A stretch of 33,424 bases of DNA from JAVWHX01 sp036639875 (GTDB lineage: Bacteria; Bacillota_I; Bacilli_A; Erysipelotrichales; Coprobacillaceae). Positions 15,213 through 24,315 of the stretch are shown here, one piece after another. Location: contig JAVWHX010000022.1 in assembly GCA_036639875.1 (NCBI GenBank), positions 1 to 33,424 of the forward strand, given 5' to 3'. Under the pieces are notes generated by a model. It was not told where the DNA came from, made no database searches, and saw nothing but the letters and a program-made list of their open reading frames with translations. Every line of letters begins with the position of its first letter. The stretch's first letter is position 1. The translations under genes and the position numbers were made by a program.

Positions 15213-17402
15213 ATGTATATAATAAAAGTTTTAGTTGAACATCCAGTGCATAGTTTAGATACAACATTTGATTACTTATATCATAGTCCACTACAAAGTG
15301 GAATTAGAGTCTTTGTTCCTTTTCATCATCAAAGAATTATTGGTTATGTTGAAGATGTTGTTGAGACATCATTATCAAAAGAACAACTAGAAAAAGAAGC
15401 AGGTTTTCAATATCAATATATTATTGATGTTATTGATGAAGAACCATTATTAAATCAAGAACTTCAAGATTTAGCAATGCGACTTTCAAAATTAACATTA
15501 TCACCAAGAATAGCTTGTTTACAAGCTATGTTACCAACTCAATTAAAACCAAGTACAACTCATGCTGTTGGTGTAAAGATGAAAACAATTGTTGAAGTAC
15601 TAAAAGACGGTATTGCCCAAACTTCAAAACAACAACAATGCCTTGCTTTTTTATTAGAACATCCTCATTTACAATTAAAAGATATTCCTTATACAAAAGG
15701 ATTATTAGATAAATTATTACAACAAGGATTTATTGAATATAAACAAGTAGAAAGTTATCGTTTACCATCATCAAATGAATTTATAGAAAAAAAAGAAATA
15801 ACGTTGACTTATGATCAACAAAGAGTTGTTGATGGTATCTTATCAAAAAACGAAAGGGTTTCTTTAATTCATGGTGTGACAGGAAGCGGGAAGACAGAAG
15901 TTTATTTAGCTCTAGCAGAAGCTATTTTAAAAGCAGGTAAACAAGTTATGATGTTGGTACCAGAAATATCATTAACGCCAATGATGGTTGACGTTTTTAA
16001 ACAGCGTTTTGATTCTCAAGTTGCAATATTGCATTCACGTTTATCACAAGGTGAAAAGTATGATGAATATCGTCGTATTAAAAGACAAGAAGTCAATATT
16101 GTAGTGGGCGCACGTTCAGCTATCTTTGCTCCTTTAGATCATATTGGTTTGATTATTCTTGATGAAGAACATGATTCAAGTTATAAGCAAGAGTCTAAAC
16201 CACGTTATTTAACATCACAAATTGCTAAGATGCGTGCTAAGGCACATCAGGCAAGTGTGGTGTTAGGAAGTGCAACACCATCATTAGAAAGTTATTCTCG
16301 AGCAATAAAAGGTGTATATGATTTGTATGAATTAAAAACAAGAATTAATCAAAAGCCACTACCAGAAGTAAAAGTTATTGATATGGTAGAGGAAATGCGC
16401 AAAAAGAATTATTCATTATTTTCATTAGAGTTAAAACAGAGTATTCAAGCAACAATTGATAAGAATGAACAAGTGATTTTATTGTTAAATAAACGAGGTT
16501 ATGCAACTTATGTACAATGTCGTGATTGTGGAGAGGTTATAAAATGTCCACATTGTGATGTTTCTTTGACTTATCATAAGCATGATCATCGATTGAAGTG
16601 TCATTATTGTGAATATCAAATTCCTTATCCACAAAGTTGTTCGAAATGTGGATCGGTTCATTTAAAAACAGTTGGTTTTGGAACTCAAAAGATAGAAGAA
16701 GAGATTGAAAGAATTTTTCATAATGCGAAAGTCATTCGTTATGATGTTGATACAACAAGGAGTAAGAATGGGCATTTAAAATTATTAGAACAATTTAAGA
16801 ATAAGGAAGCCAATATCTTACTAGGAACTCAAATGATTGCTAAAGGCTTAGATTTTGAAGATGTGACATTTGTAGGTGTATTAAATGCTGACTTAAGTTT
16901 AAATGTCCCTGATTTCCGTTCTAGTGAAAGAACTTTTCAATTATTGTGTCAAGTATCTGGAAGAAGTGGTAGAGGTCAAAAACAAGGAACGGTTATTATT
17001 CAAACATATAATCCAACACATTATGCGATTACTTCAGCCTCACAACATGATTATTTAACTTTCTATAATCAAGAAATGTTATTTAGACAAAAAGCAAAGT
17101 ATCCACCATATTGTCATTTGGTAAGTATTATCATTCAATCAAAGAATGAACAGCAAGTTCATCAAACTGCTATTGAGATTAAAGATTATTTAGAGAAAAA
17201 TGTCTCCCAATCAGTTGTTTTAGGACCTGCTAAAAGTTCTATCTTTAAGATGCAAGATATTTATCGAGAAAGAATATTAATTAAATTTATTAATTCTAAA
17301 GATATTTATGGGGCTTTACAAACTATGAATGATTATTATAATAAGAAACAAAAAGGAAAGGTGAACGTAGTATGTGATTTTAATCCATACTCACAAATAT
17401 AA
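15213..17402 (+). CDS. priA: Primosomal replication-restart helicase PriA
   Basis: 3'-5' DNA helicase that recognises stalled forks and reloads DnaB/DnaC. With the ATG at 15213 it has 729 residues. The N-terminal DNA-binding region has the family opening IKVLVEHPVHSLDTTFDYLY. Walker A is GVTGSGKT at 221-228 and the DEEH box is at 317-320. A zinc-binding Cys cluster begins at Cys436 and has four CxxC pairs (CRDC, CPHC, CHYC, CSKC). Downstream helicase motifs include GTQMIAKGLDFEDV and QVSGRSGRG. The earlier ATG (15180) overlaps the promoter; AAAGGTGGTG precedes 15213. It heads the rsmB-rlmN-prpC-prkC run. The usual def and fmt genes between priA and rsmB are absent. Confidence 0.96.
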   Translation: MYIIKVLVEHPVHSLDTTFDYLYHSPLQSGIRVFVPFHHQRIIGYVEDVVETSLSKEQLEKEAGFQYQYIIDVIDEEPLLNQELQDLAMRLSKLTLSPRIACLQAMLPTQLKPSTTHAVGVKMKTIVEVLKDGIAQTSKQQQCLAFLLEHPHLQLKDIPYTKGLLDKLLQQGFIEYKQVESYRLPSSNEFIEKKEITLTYDQQRVVDGILSKNERVSLIHGVTGSGKTEVYLALAEAILKAGKQVMMLVPEISLTPMMVDVFKQRFDSQVAILHSRLSQGEKYDEYRRIKRQEVNIVVGARSAIFAPLDHIGLIILDEEHDSSYKQESKPRYLTSQIAKMRAKAHQASVVLGSATPSLESYSRAIKGVYDLYELKTRINQKPLPEVKVIDMVEEMRKKNYSLFSLELKQSIQATIDKNEQVILLLNKRGYATYVQCRDCGEVIKCPHCDVSLTYHKHDHRLKCHYCEYQIPYPQSCSKCGSVHLKTVGFGTQKIEEEIERIFHNAKVIRYDVDTTRSKNGHLKLLEQFKNKEANILLGTQMIAKGLDFEDVTFVGVLNADLSLNVPDFRSSERTFQLLCQVSGRSGRGQKQGTVIIQTYNPTHYAITSASQHDYLTFYNQEMLFRQKAKYPPYCHLVSIIIQSKNEQQVHQTAIEIKDYLEKNVSQSVVLGPAKSSIFKMQDIYRERILIKFINSKDIYGALQTMNDYYNKKQKGKVNVVCDFNPYSQI

Positions 17403-17404
17403 TT

Positions 17405-18652
17405 ATGGATAGAGAAATCACATTAGAAATACTTTTAAAATATAAACAGGAGAATAGTTATTTAAATCTAACATTAAATGCTTGTTTTTCAAGGTATACA
17501 CTTACAAGAGAAAATAAAGATTTTATTACAAGAGTTGTATATGGAACTGTTCAAAATCTTATTTATTTAGAAAATATGTTAGAACCATATGTCAAAGGAA
17601 GAGTGAAAACATATGAAAAGATGTTATTATTGATGAGTTTATATCAACATTATTTTATGAATAGTATTCCTGATTATGCAATTGTCAATGAAGCAGTGAA
17701 TATGTCAAAAAAGAAAAAAGGTATGAAGACTGCTCAATTTATCAATGCAGTATTAAAGAATGCATTTTCTTTACAACCTTCTCTAGATGATTTGGATGAA
17801 GTAGAGAAATTATCAATTGAAACAAGTCATCCTTTATGGATGGTCAAAATGTTTATAAAACAATATGGATTAGAAAAAACAAAAGAAATTTGTAAAGCAA
17901 ATAATGAAGTTCCTTATAAAAGTGCTAGAGTGAATACCTTAAAAATATCTAGAGAAGAACTTTTAAAGAATGATAAATTTGAAAAGGGATTATTAAGTCA
18001 GGACTGTGTTTATTATCATGGGACATCACTTGCGCATACAACTTATTTTGATGAGGGATTATTAACAATTCAGGATGAATCAAGTCAGTTAGTAGCAAGA
18101 TTGTTGAATCCTCAACCTAATGACTATGTTTTGGATATGTGTTGTGCACCTGGTTCTAAAACATCACATATGGCAGCGATTATGAATAATCAAGGAAAGA
18201 TTGATGCATATGATTTATATGAACATAAAATTCCACTTGTAAATGCACAAATGGAAAGATTAGGCATTGATATTGTTGATGTAAAAGTTCATGATTCAAC
18301 AACTCTTATCGATGTATATCCACCAGAATATTTTGATAAAATACTTTGTGATGCTCCTTGTAGTGGATTTGGAGTCATGGCTAGAAAACCAGAAATAAAG
18401 TATCATGATTCTTCAGCAATGGATGAAATTATGAAAATACAAGAGAAATTATTAGAAAATGCATATGTTTTATGCAAGAAAAGTGGTAGTATTGTATATA
18501 GCACTTGTACAATAAATAAGAAAGAAAACGAGAAACAAATAGAATCATTTATAAAAAGACATCCTCAAATGAAGGTTATTGAAGAAAAAACAATTCTTCC
18601 TTGTGATTATCATAGTGATGGATTTTATATGTGTTTGTTGGAAAAGGAATGA
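17405..18652 (+). CDS. rsmB: 16S rRNA (cytosine-967-C5)-methyltransferase RsmB
   Basis: S-adenosylmethionine-dependent m5C methyltransferase, 415 residues. An N-terminal NusB-like RNA-binding domain (about 1-135; RVVYGTVQNLIYLENML is typical) precedes the Rossmann catalytic domain. SAM binding is at VLDMCCAPGSKTSHMA; the motif IV Cys is Cys319 in DAPCSGFG and the motif VI nucleophile Cys368 in STCTI. The start lies 2 bases after the priA stop. No Shine-Dalgarno is visible before it, so translation is probably coupled to priA. The N-terminal sequence fits the family, so the start is credible. Confidence 0.94.
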   Translation: MDREITLEILLKYKQENSYLNLTLNACFSRYTLTRENKDFITRVVYGTVQNLIYLENMLEPYVKGRVKTYEKMLLLMSLYQHYFMNSIPDYAIVNEAVNMSKKKKGMKTAQFINAVLKNAFSLQPSLDDLDEVEKLSIETSHPLWMVKMFIKQYGLEKTKEICKANNEVPYKSARVNTLKISREELLKNDKFEKGLLSQDCVYYHGTSLAHTTYFDEGLLTIQDESSQLVARLLNPQPNDYVLDMCCAPGSKTSHMAAIMNNQGKIDAYDLYEHKIPLVNAQMERLGIDIVDVKVHDSTTLIDVYPPEYFDKILCDAPCSGFGVMARKPEIKYHDSSAMDEIMKIQEKLLENAYVLCKKSGSIVYSTCTINKKENEKQIESFIKRHPQMKVIEEKTILPCDYHSDGFYMCLLEKE

Positions 18653-18653
18653 A

Positions 18654-19685
18654 ATGATGAAATCAATATATGATTATACTCTAGATCAATTAATAGAAGA
18701 GTTTGAAAAATTGAATGAAAAGAAGTTTAGAGCTTCACAAGTCTTCGAATGGTTATATCGTAAGAATGTGAATCATTTTGATGATATGAATAACTTATCT
18801 CAAGATTTACGTCATAAACTTTCACAAAATTATAGTTTACAACCACTTGAGATTAAAGAAAAGCAAGTTTCTCGTGATGGAACAATTAAATATTTATTTG
18901 AATTAGAAGATGGTGGATTGATTGAATCAGTTTTAATGGTTCATGAATATGGAAAAAGTTTATGTGTAACGAGTCAACTTGGTTGTAATATGGGATGTAA
19001 GTTCTGTGCAAGTGGTTTGTTAAAAAAACAAAGAGACTTATCGGCAGGAGAAATGGTTAATCAAGTTATGACTGTTATGAATGATATTGGTGATCGTATT
19101 TCGCATGTTGTTGTTATGGGGACTGGAGAACCGTTTGATAATTATGATCAAGTCATGAACTTTGTTTATATTATTAATCATGCAAAGGGAATTGCGATTG
19201 GTGCTAGACATATTACGATTTCTACTTGTGGTTTATGTGATAAAATTGAGATGTATGCACATGAGGGATTACAAACAAACTTAGCAATCTCTTTACATGC
19301 TCCTAATGATGAGATTAGGGATCAATTAATGCCTATTAATAAAACATATTCAATGGATACTTTAAGAGAATCTTTGGTATATTATATAAAAAAAACAAAT
19401 CGTAGAGTGACTTTTGAATACATATTATTAAAAGATGTTAATGATGATATTATTTATGCTAGACAGTTGGCACATTATGTAAAAGGATTAAATGCATATG
19501 TTAATTTGATTCCTTATAATGCTGTTGATGAACATGGATATCAACAATCATCAAAACAAGCAGTTGAAGTTTTTAAAAATGAATTATTAAGATTGAAAGT
19601 GAACGTAACATTAAGAAAAGAACATGGCCAAGATATAGATGGTGCTTGTGGACAATTAAGGGCCAAGAAAGTAGGGGAAATGTAA
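18654..19685 (+). CDS. rlmN: Dual-specificity 23S rRNA A2503 / tRNA A37 C2-methyltransferase RlmN
   Basis: Radical-SAM methyl-synthase that makes m2A2503 in the peptidyl-transferase centre. From the ATG at 18654 it has 344 residues. The 4Fe-4S ligands are Cys111, Cys115 and Cys118 in CNMGCKFC; the methylated Cys is Cys332 in DIDGACGQL. GTGEPFDNYD is the SAM-binding motif. The frame is open upstream to 18579 inside rsmB, but AAAGGA lies 5 bases before 18654. ATG ATG occurs in tandem there, so 18657 is equally possible. It follows rsmB with a 1-base gap, and prpC follows after another 1-base gap. Confidence 0.96.
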   Translation: MMKSIYDYTLDQLIEEFEKLNEKKFRASQVFEWLYRKNVNHFDDMNNLSQDLRHKLSQNYSLQPLEIKEKQVSRDGTIKYLFELEDGGLIESVLMVHEYGKSLCVTSQLGCNMGCKFCASGLLKKQRDLSAGEMVNQVMTVMNDIGDRISHVVVMGTGEPFDNYDQVMNFVYIINHAKGIAIGARHITISTCGLCDKIEMYAHEGLQTNLAISLHAPNDEIRDQLMPINKTYSMDTLRESLVYYIKKTNRRVTFEYILLKDVNDDIIYARQLAHYVKGLNAYVNLIPYNAVDEHGYQQSSKQAVEVFKNELLRLKVNVTLRKEHGQDIDGACGQLRAKKVGEM

Positions 19686-19686
19686 T

Positions 19687-20442
19687 ATGGAAATCATAAC
19701 AATGGTTGATATCGGAAACGTTAGAGAAATTAATCAAGATTATGTGCGATATTATCAAAAAGATGAAAATGAAAGTTTAGTTGTTTTATGTGATGGTATG
19801 GGAGGTCATAAGGCTGGAGAAATTGCTTCACAAATGACAGGTGATTATATCATTAATGAATATATGCAACTTACTTCGTTTGAAGATGTAACTCATATTG
19901 AAAATTGGATGAAAAAAATTGTTGTTGATGTTAATAATGTTATTTATAAGAAAAGTCAAAGTTCTTTAGATTTTGAAGGAATGGGAACAACTGTGGTTGT
20001 TGTCTTGATAAAAGGAAACGAAGCGTATATTTCCCATGTAGGTGATTCACGTGCGTATTTCTTTAATGAAGATCATCTTTGTCAACTTACAAAAGATGAT
20101 ACTTTGGTTAATGTTTTGGTTGATTCTGGAACAATTTCTAGTGATGAAGCACAATTTCATCCTCAAAAGAATATTTTGCTTCAGGCTATTGGTGTAAGCG
20201 AAGAATTAAAAGTTTCTTTTGTAGTTCAAAGAATGGATCAAGGAGTTATCTTGGTTTGTACTGATGGATTATATAATTCATTGTTTGATACACATATTAC
20301 TGATATTTTATTAAAGGATATATCTTTAAAAGAGAAAGCAAATCAATTAATGGTTGATTCTAAAATGCTTGGTGGTAAGGATAATATTGGAATTGCATTA
20401 ATATCAAAAAAAGGAGTTGTTGAAAATGAGTCAGATAAATAA
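19687..20442 (+). CDS. prpC: PP2C-type Ser/Thr phosphatase, partner of PrkC
   Basis: Metal-dependent protein phosphatase that reverses PrkC phosphorylation; 251 residues, usual for Stp/PrpC. Motifs: the opening VDIGNVREINQDYV, metal-binding Asp36 in CDGMGGHKAG, GTTVVVVLI, SHVGDSRAYF, VCTDGLYNSL and GGKDNIGIALI with the last metal Asp. The start is one base after the rlmN stop. Its final 17 bases overlap the beginning of prkC, giving a coupled phosphatase-kinase pair as in Bacillus and many Firmicutes. Confidence 0.95.
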   Translation: MEIITMVDIGNVREINQDYVRYYQKDENESLVVLCDGMGGHKAGEIASQMTGDYIINEYMQLTSFEDVTHIENWMKKIVVDVNNVIYKKSQSSLDFEGMGTTVVVVLIKGNEAYISHVGDSRAYFFNEDHLCQLTKDDTLVNVLVDSGTISSDEAQFHPQKNILLQAIGVSEELKVSFVVQRMDQGVILVCTDGLYNSLFDTHITDILLKDISLKEKANQLMVDSKMLGGKDNIGIALISKKGVVENESDK

Positions 20443-22186
20443 AACAATAGCAGGACGTTATGTATTAAAGAGTATTATTGGACAAGGTGGGATGGCTGAT
20501 GTTTATCTTGCTGAAGATACAATATTAAAAAGACTAGTTGCGGTGAAAATCATGCGTTCTTCTTTAACTGGAGATCCTGTCTATGTGACACGTTTTCATC
20601 GTGAAGCAAGTGCGGCAGCGGCGTTATCTCATAAAAACATTGTTGAGATTTATGATGTTGGTGAAGAAGAAGAGAATTATTATATTGTTATGGAATATAT
20701 TCCAGGTCAAACTTTAAAAGAATTGATTCATAAAAGAGGAGCTCTTCATTTTGTAGAAGCTGTAGATATTATGAAACAAGTTGCGAGTGCAACAGCCAAA
20801 GCTCATAGTATGGGGATTGTTCATAGGGATTTAAAACCTCAAAATATTATGGTGACTGATAGTGGTGTTGTCAAGATTGGAGATTTTGGTATTGCATCTA
20901 TTCAATCGCTATCTCAAGTAACGCAAACTGATACAATTATGGGTTCTTTACATTATTTAGCACCCGAAATTGCAAGAGGTGAAAAAGCAACTGCTCAAAG
21001 TGATATTTATGCTTTAGGGATAGTTTTTTATGAATTGTTAAGGGGAGAAGTTCCTTTTAATGGAGAATCACCAGTGAATATTGCTTTAAAGCATATGCGT
21101 GATGAAATTCCTTCAGTAAGAAGCTTTAATCCTTCAATTCCTCAATCTGTAGAAAATATTATTATTAAAGCAACTGCTAAGAATATTCATGATCGTTATC
21201 AAAAAGCAAGTCAGATGTTTGATGACTTAAATACATGTTTGGCTAGAGAGAATGAAGAGAAACTTGTTTTTGATTATCAAGAAGATGAATTAAATGCAAC
21301 GATTGTTGCTCAAGAAAAAGAGTTTTTTACACAAGCAATGCCTACACCTAAAATGGTGGAAGAAGAAGTGGAAGTTAAAAAAGATAATAAAAAGAAAATT
21401 GGAATTATTGCAGGAGTTGTTGTTGGAGCTTTATTGTTATGTGTAGCAGTTTATTTCTTATTGTTAAAACCAAGTGATACATTTTCTATGCCTGGTGTTG
21501 AAAATATGACTCAAGCAGAAGCTATTAGTTATATTGAATCAAAAGGTTTGAAAGTGAGTGAAATTGTTCATCAAGAATTAAGTGATACTGTTGATGAAGG
21601 AAAAGTTATTTCAACTGATCCTCTTCAAGGAACTGCTGTTAAGAAGAATGATGTTATTACCTTAACAATATCTTCTGGTAAATATATTATTATTGAAAAC
21701 TTTGTAGGTCAAACATATAGTGATGTTGAATCTAAATTATTTAAATTAGGTTTTGATGTTAAAAAAGAAGAAGTGAATAGTGAAGTTGAAAAAGGTAAGA
21801 TTATTGAACAATCTTTAGATGTTGGTAAAAAGGTGGATCCTAATGCAACAAATAAAACGATTACTTTTAAAGTGTCTAAAGGTTATTCTCAAACTGTACC
21901 AAATGTTTTAGGAGTAGGGATAGAAGAAGCAAAAACACTTTTAGCAAAAGCTGATTTTGTAGTAACTTTGAAGGTTTTGCCTGCGCCTACAAGTGCTGAT
22001 GTTATTAAAACAATGAAGATTAATGTTGTTCAAAGTCAATCATTAAAGGCTTTTACTGTAGTTGATAAAAAAGGAACAGAAATTGTTTTGGAATATTATG
22101 ATAAAAAGCCAGAACTTCCTGTTACAACACCTGATCCTGTCACTCCGGATACAGGTGGAACTAATACAACAACACCAAATAACTAG
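20426..22186 (+). CDS. prkC: PASTA-domain Ser/Thr protein kinase
   Basis: Membrane kinase that senses cell-wall fragments and regulates growth, division and germination. It has 586 residues from the ATG at 20426, preceded by AAAGGAG. The kinase domain (about 10-275) has GQGGMADVYLAED, Lys41 in VAVKIM, HRDLKPQN with catalytic Asp135, Asp153 of DFG and APE. A TM helix lies near 325-346 (GIIAGVVVGALLLCVAVYFL). Three extracellular PASTA repeats follow (about 351-418, 419-490 and 491-560; for example MPGVENMTQAEAISYIESKG). The C-terminal tail is Pro/Thr-rich (PVTTPDPVTPDTGG). An in-frame TTG at 20417 is a less likely start. Confidence 0.95.
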   Translation: MSQINKTIAGRYVLKSIIGQGGMADVYLAEDTILKRLVAVKIMRSSLTGDPVYVTRFHREASAAAALSHKNIVEIYDVGEEEENYYIVMEYIPGQTLKELIHKRGALHFVEAVDIMKQVASATAKAHSMGIVHRDLKPQNIMVTDSGVVKIGDFGIASIQSLSQVTQTDTIMGSLHYLAPEIARGEKATAQSDIYALGIVFYELLRGEVPFNGESPVNIALKHMRDEIPSVRSFNPSIPQSVENIIIKATAKNIHDRYQKASQMFDDLNTCLARENEEKLVFDYQEDELNATIVAQEKEFFTQAMPTPKMVEEEVEVKKDNKKKIGIIAGVVVGALLLCVAVYFLLLKPSDTFSMPGVENMTQAEAISYIESKGLKVSEIVHQELSDTVDEGKVISTDPLQGTAVKKNDVITLTISSGKYIIIENFVGQTYSDVESKLFKLGFDVKKEEVNSEVEKGKIIEQSLDVGKKVDPNATNKTITFKVSKGYSQTVPNVLGVGIEEAKTLLAKADFVVTLKVLPAPTSADVIKTMKINVVQSQSLKAFTVVDKKGTEIVLEYYDKKPELPVTTPDPVTPDTGGTNTTTPNN

Positions 22187-22201
22187 TGAAAGAGGTATAT
22201 A

Positions 22202-23077
22202 ATGCAAAAAGGTCAAATCATTAAGGCTTTATCAGGATTTTATTATGTTGAAGTTGATAATGTTATTTATCAATGTAGAGCAAGAGGGAAGTTTCGTAAA
22301 GATGAAATTGTGCCTTTGGTAGGAGATTTTTGTGAATTTACAATAGAAAATGGGAATGAAGGTTACGTTAGAAAGATTTTGGAAAGAAAGAATCAATTAA
22401 TAAGACCTCCTATTTGTAATATTGATCAAGCTCTTCTGGTTTTTTCTGCTAAAGAACCTGAAATGAATACTTTGTTGTTAAATCGCTTTCTTGTTTTGAT
22501 TGAACATTTTGATATTGAACCTATTATATGTATTTCTAAGATGGATCTAGTTTGTGAGAAAAATATATATGAAATTATGGAACAATATGAAAAATCAGGT
22601 TATAAGATTGTTTATGTAAGTTCTAAGAAAAATCAAGGAATTGATGAGATTAAAATGATATTTAAAGATAAGACAACTGTTATTACTGGTCAAAGTGGTG
22701 TAGGAAAATCTAGTTTGTTAAATGCATTGGATATTCATTTGAATATTGATACAAATGAGATATCTAAATCTTTAGGGCGTGGTAAGCATACAACAAGGCA
22801 TGTGGAACTGTTAAAAATGTATGATGGGTATGTTGCTGATACACCTGGCTTTTCTTCTTTGGAACTTAATTTAGAACCAATTGAAGTGGCTCATAGTTAT
22901 CATGACTTTGATAAATTATCTCAAGACTGTAAGTTTAGAGGTTGTTTGCATGATAGCGAACCACACTGTGCTGTTAAACAAGCTGTAGATGATGGTCTTA
23001 TCTCAAAAGAAAGATATGAACATTATTTAGTGTTTTTAAAAGAAGTAAAAGAATTAAAGGAGAGAAAGTATGATTAA
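22202..23077 (+). CDS. rsgA: Small-ribosomal-subunit biogenesis GTPase RsgA
   Basis: Circularly permuted GTPase (YloQ/YjeQ) that checks late 30S maturation; 291 residues. An N-terminal OB fold is followed by G4 SKMD, then G1 GQSGVGKS at 163-170 and G3 DTPGFSS, the permuted order. A zinc knuckle at Cys243, Cys248, His250 and Cys256 (CKFRGCLHDSEPHC) marks the C-terminal domain. SD AGAGG. It overlaps rpe by 8 bases. Confidence 0.96.
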   Translation: MQKGQIIKALSGFYYVEVDNVIYQCRARGKFRKDEIVPLVGDFCEFTIENGNEGYVRKILERKNQLIRPPICNIDQALLVFSAKEPEMNTLLLNRFLVLIEHFDIEPIICISKMDLVCEKNIYEIMEQYEKSGYKIVYVSSKKNQGIDEIKMIFKDKTTVITGQSGVGKSSLLNALDIHLNIDTNEISKSLGRGKHTTRHVELLKMYDGYVADTPGFSSLELNLEPIEVAHSYHDFDKLSQDCKFRGCLHDSEPHCAVKQAVDDGLISKERYEHYLVFLKEVKELKERKYD

Positions 23078-23714
23078 GGTTGCACCCTCAGTATTATCAG
23101 CAAATTTTGCTGAACTTAAAAAAGATTTAGATTCTATTAAAGAAGCAGGCGCAGATTGGATTCATTATGATGTTATGGATGGACATTTTGTACCTAATAT
23201 TTCATTTGGTTATAGTATTTTAAAAGATGTTTCTAAGGTTACTGATTTATATTTAGATGTTCATTTAATGATAAGCCAACCTAGACAATATGTTGATGAA
23301 TTTATAAAAGCAGGTGCACAAATGATTGTTTTTCATATTGAAGCAATGGAATCAGAAGATGCTGTTAGAGAGCTTATTCAATATGTACATAGTCAAAATG
23401 TTGAAGTGGGAATTAGTGTTAAACCAGCAACACCAGTTCAAGCAATTACACAATATTTAAGTAATATTGATATGATACTTGTAATGAGTGTTGAACCTGG
23501 ATTTGGTGGACAATCATTCCAAGAAAGTGCTATTGATAAGATTAAAGAATTAAGTTTACTTCAATCACAATATGATTTCTTAATTGAGGTTGATGGTGGT
23601 ATCAATGAACAAACTGGAAAGCAATGTGTAGAGGCTGGTGTTAATATTCTTGTGGCTGGAAGTTATATCTTTAATCAAGATGATCGAAAGAAAGCGATTG
23701 ATTCATTGCGATGA
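23070..23714 (+). CDS. rpe: Ribulose-phosphate 3-epimerase
   Basis: Interconverts ribulose-5-P and xylulose-5-P in the pentose phosphate pathway. The 214-residue TIM barrel is of usual length. Metal and acid/base residues are His32 and Asp34 (IHYDVMDGHFVPN), His65 (LDVHLM) and Asp175 (EVDGGI); the phosphate loop is MSVEPGFGGQ. SD AAAGGAGAG lies within the rsgA end. The gene overlaps rsgA (8 bases) and thiN (ATGA, 4 bases), continuing the coupled string. Confidence 0.96.
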   Translation: MIKVAPSVLSANFAELKKDLDSIKEAGADWIHYDVMDGHFVPNISFGYSILKDVSKVTDLYLDVHLMISQPRQYVDEFIKAGAQMIVFHIEAMESEDAVRELIQYVHSQNVEVGISVKPATPVQAITQYLSNIDMILVMSVEPGFGGQSFQESAIDKIKELSLLQSQYDFLIEVDGGINEQTGKQCVEAGVNILVAGSYIFNQDDRKKAIDSLR

Positions 23715-24301
23715 AAATAGGTATATATTGTAGTATTGATGCTGGTGATGTTAAAGATAGAAATATTGAGTATATTGGTGTTGATCAAGGTGTAATTCAT
23801 CTTCTTCATCAAAATATCAAGCCTATATTAGCAATCGGTGATATGGATTCTATTGAAGATAAATCATGTTTAGATGGTTTGAATGTTGATGAGTTTTCTA
23901 GTGTGAAAGATGATACTGATACAGGCTTGGCATTATCATATGCAATTGAACATGGATATGATGAAATTGACTTATATGGTGTTACTCAAAAACGTATGGA
24001 TCATTTTTTGGCTGTTTTGAGCTTGTTAGAAAAATATCAAAAATATCATATTGTTATTTATGATCAATATAATAAGATTCAAGTTCTTCTTAAAGGGGTT
24101 CATAAGATATATAAAGAAAGTTATCAGTATTTTTCATTGTTTGCTTTTAACGAAAGTCTAATTAGTTTAAAAGAATGCCATTATCCATTAAATCAATATC
24201 TCTTAAAGAGAGGTGATCCTTTATGTGTATCAAATCAAATGAATAATGATTATTCAATTATAGAAAATAGTCAATCAGTTATTTTTATACAATCAATATA
24301 G
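23711..24301 (+). CDS. thiN: Thiamine pyrophosphokinase
   Basis: Transfers pyrophosphate from ATP to thiamine. The 196 residues are slightly shorter than the usual 205-220. Recognisable motifs are YIGVDQGVIHLLHQ, IGDMDSI (metal-binding Asp residues), the DDTDTGLALSYAIEHGYDEI thiamine-kinase motif and GVTQKRMDHFLA. The C-terminal thiamine-binding domain is poorly conserved and compact. ATGA overlap with rpe, the standard Firmicute neighbour. Confidence 0.9.
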   Translation: MKIGIYCSIDAGDVKDRNIEYIGVDQGVIHLLHQNIKPILAIGDMDSIEDKSCLDGLNVDEFSSVKDDTDTGLALSYAIEHGYDEIDLYGVTQKRMDHFLAVLSLLEKYQKYHIVIYDQYNKIQVLLKGVHKIYKESYQYFSLFAFNESLISLKECHYPLNQYLLKRGDPLCVSNQMNNDYSIIENSQSVIFIQSI

Positions 24302-24315
24302 AAAGAAGGATAAAA

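Noticed and set aside
18579..18653. Upstream extension of rlmN with a hydrophobic start
   Set aside because: It is a shadow of the rsmB C-terminus; RlmN homology begins at 18654/18657 behind AAAGGA.
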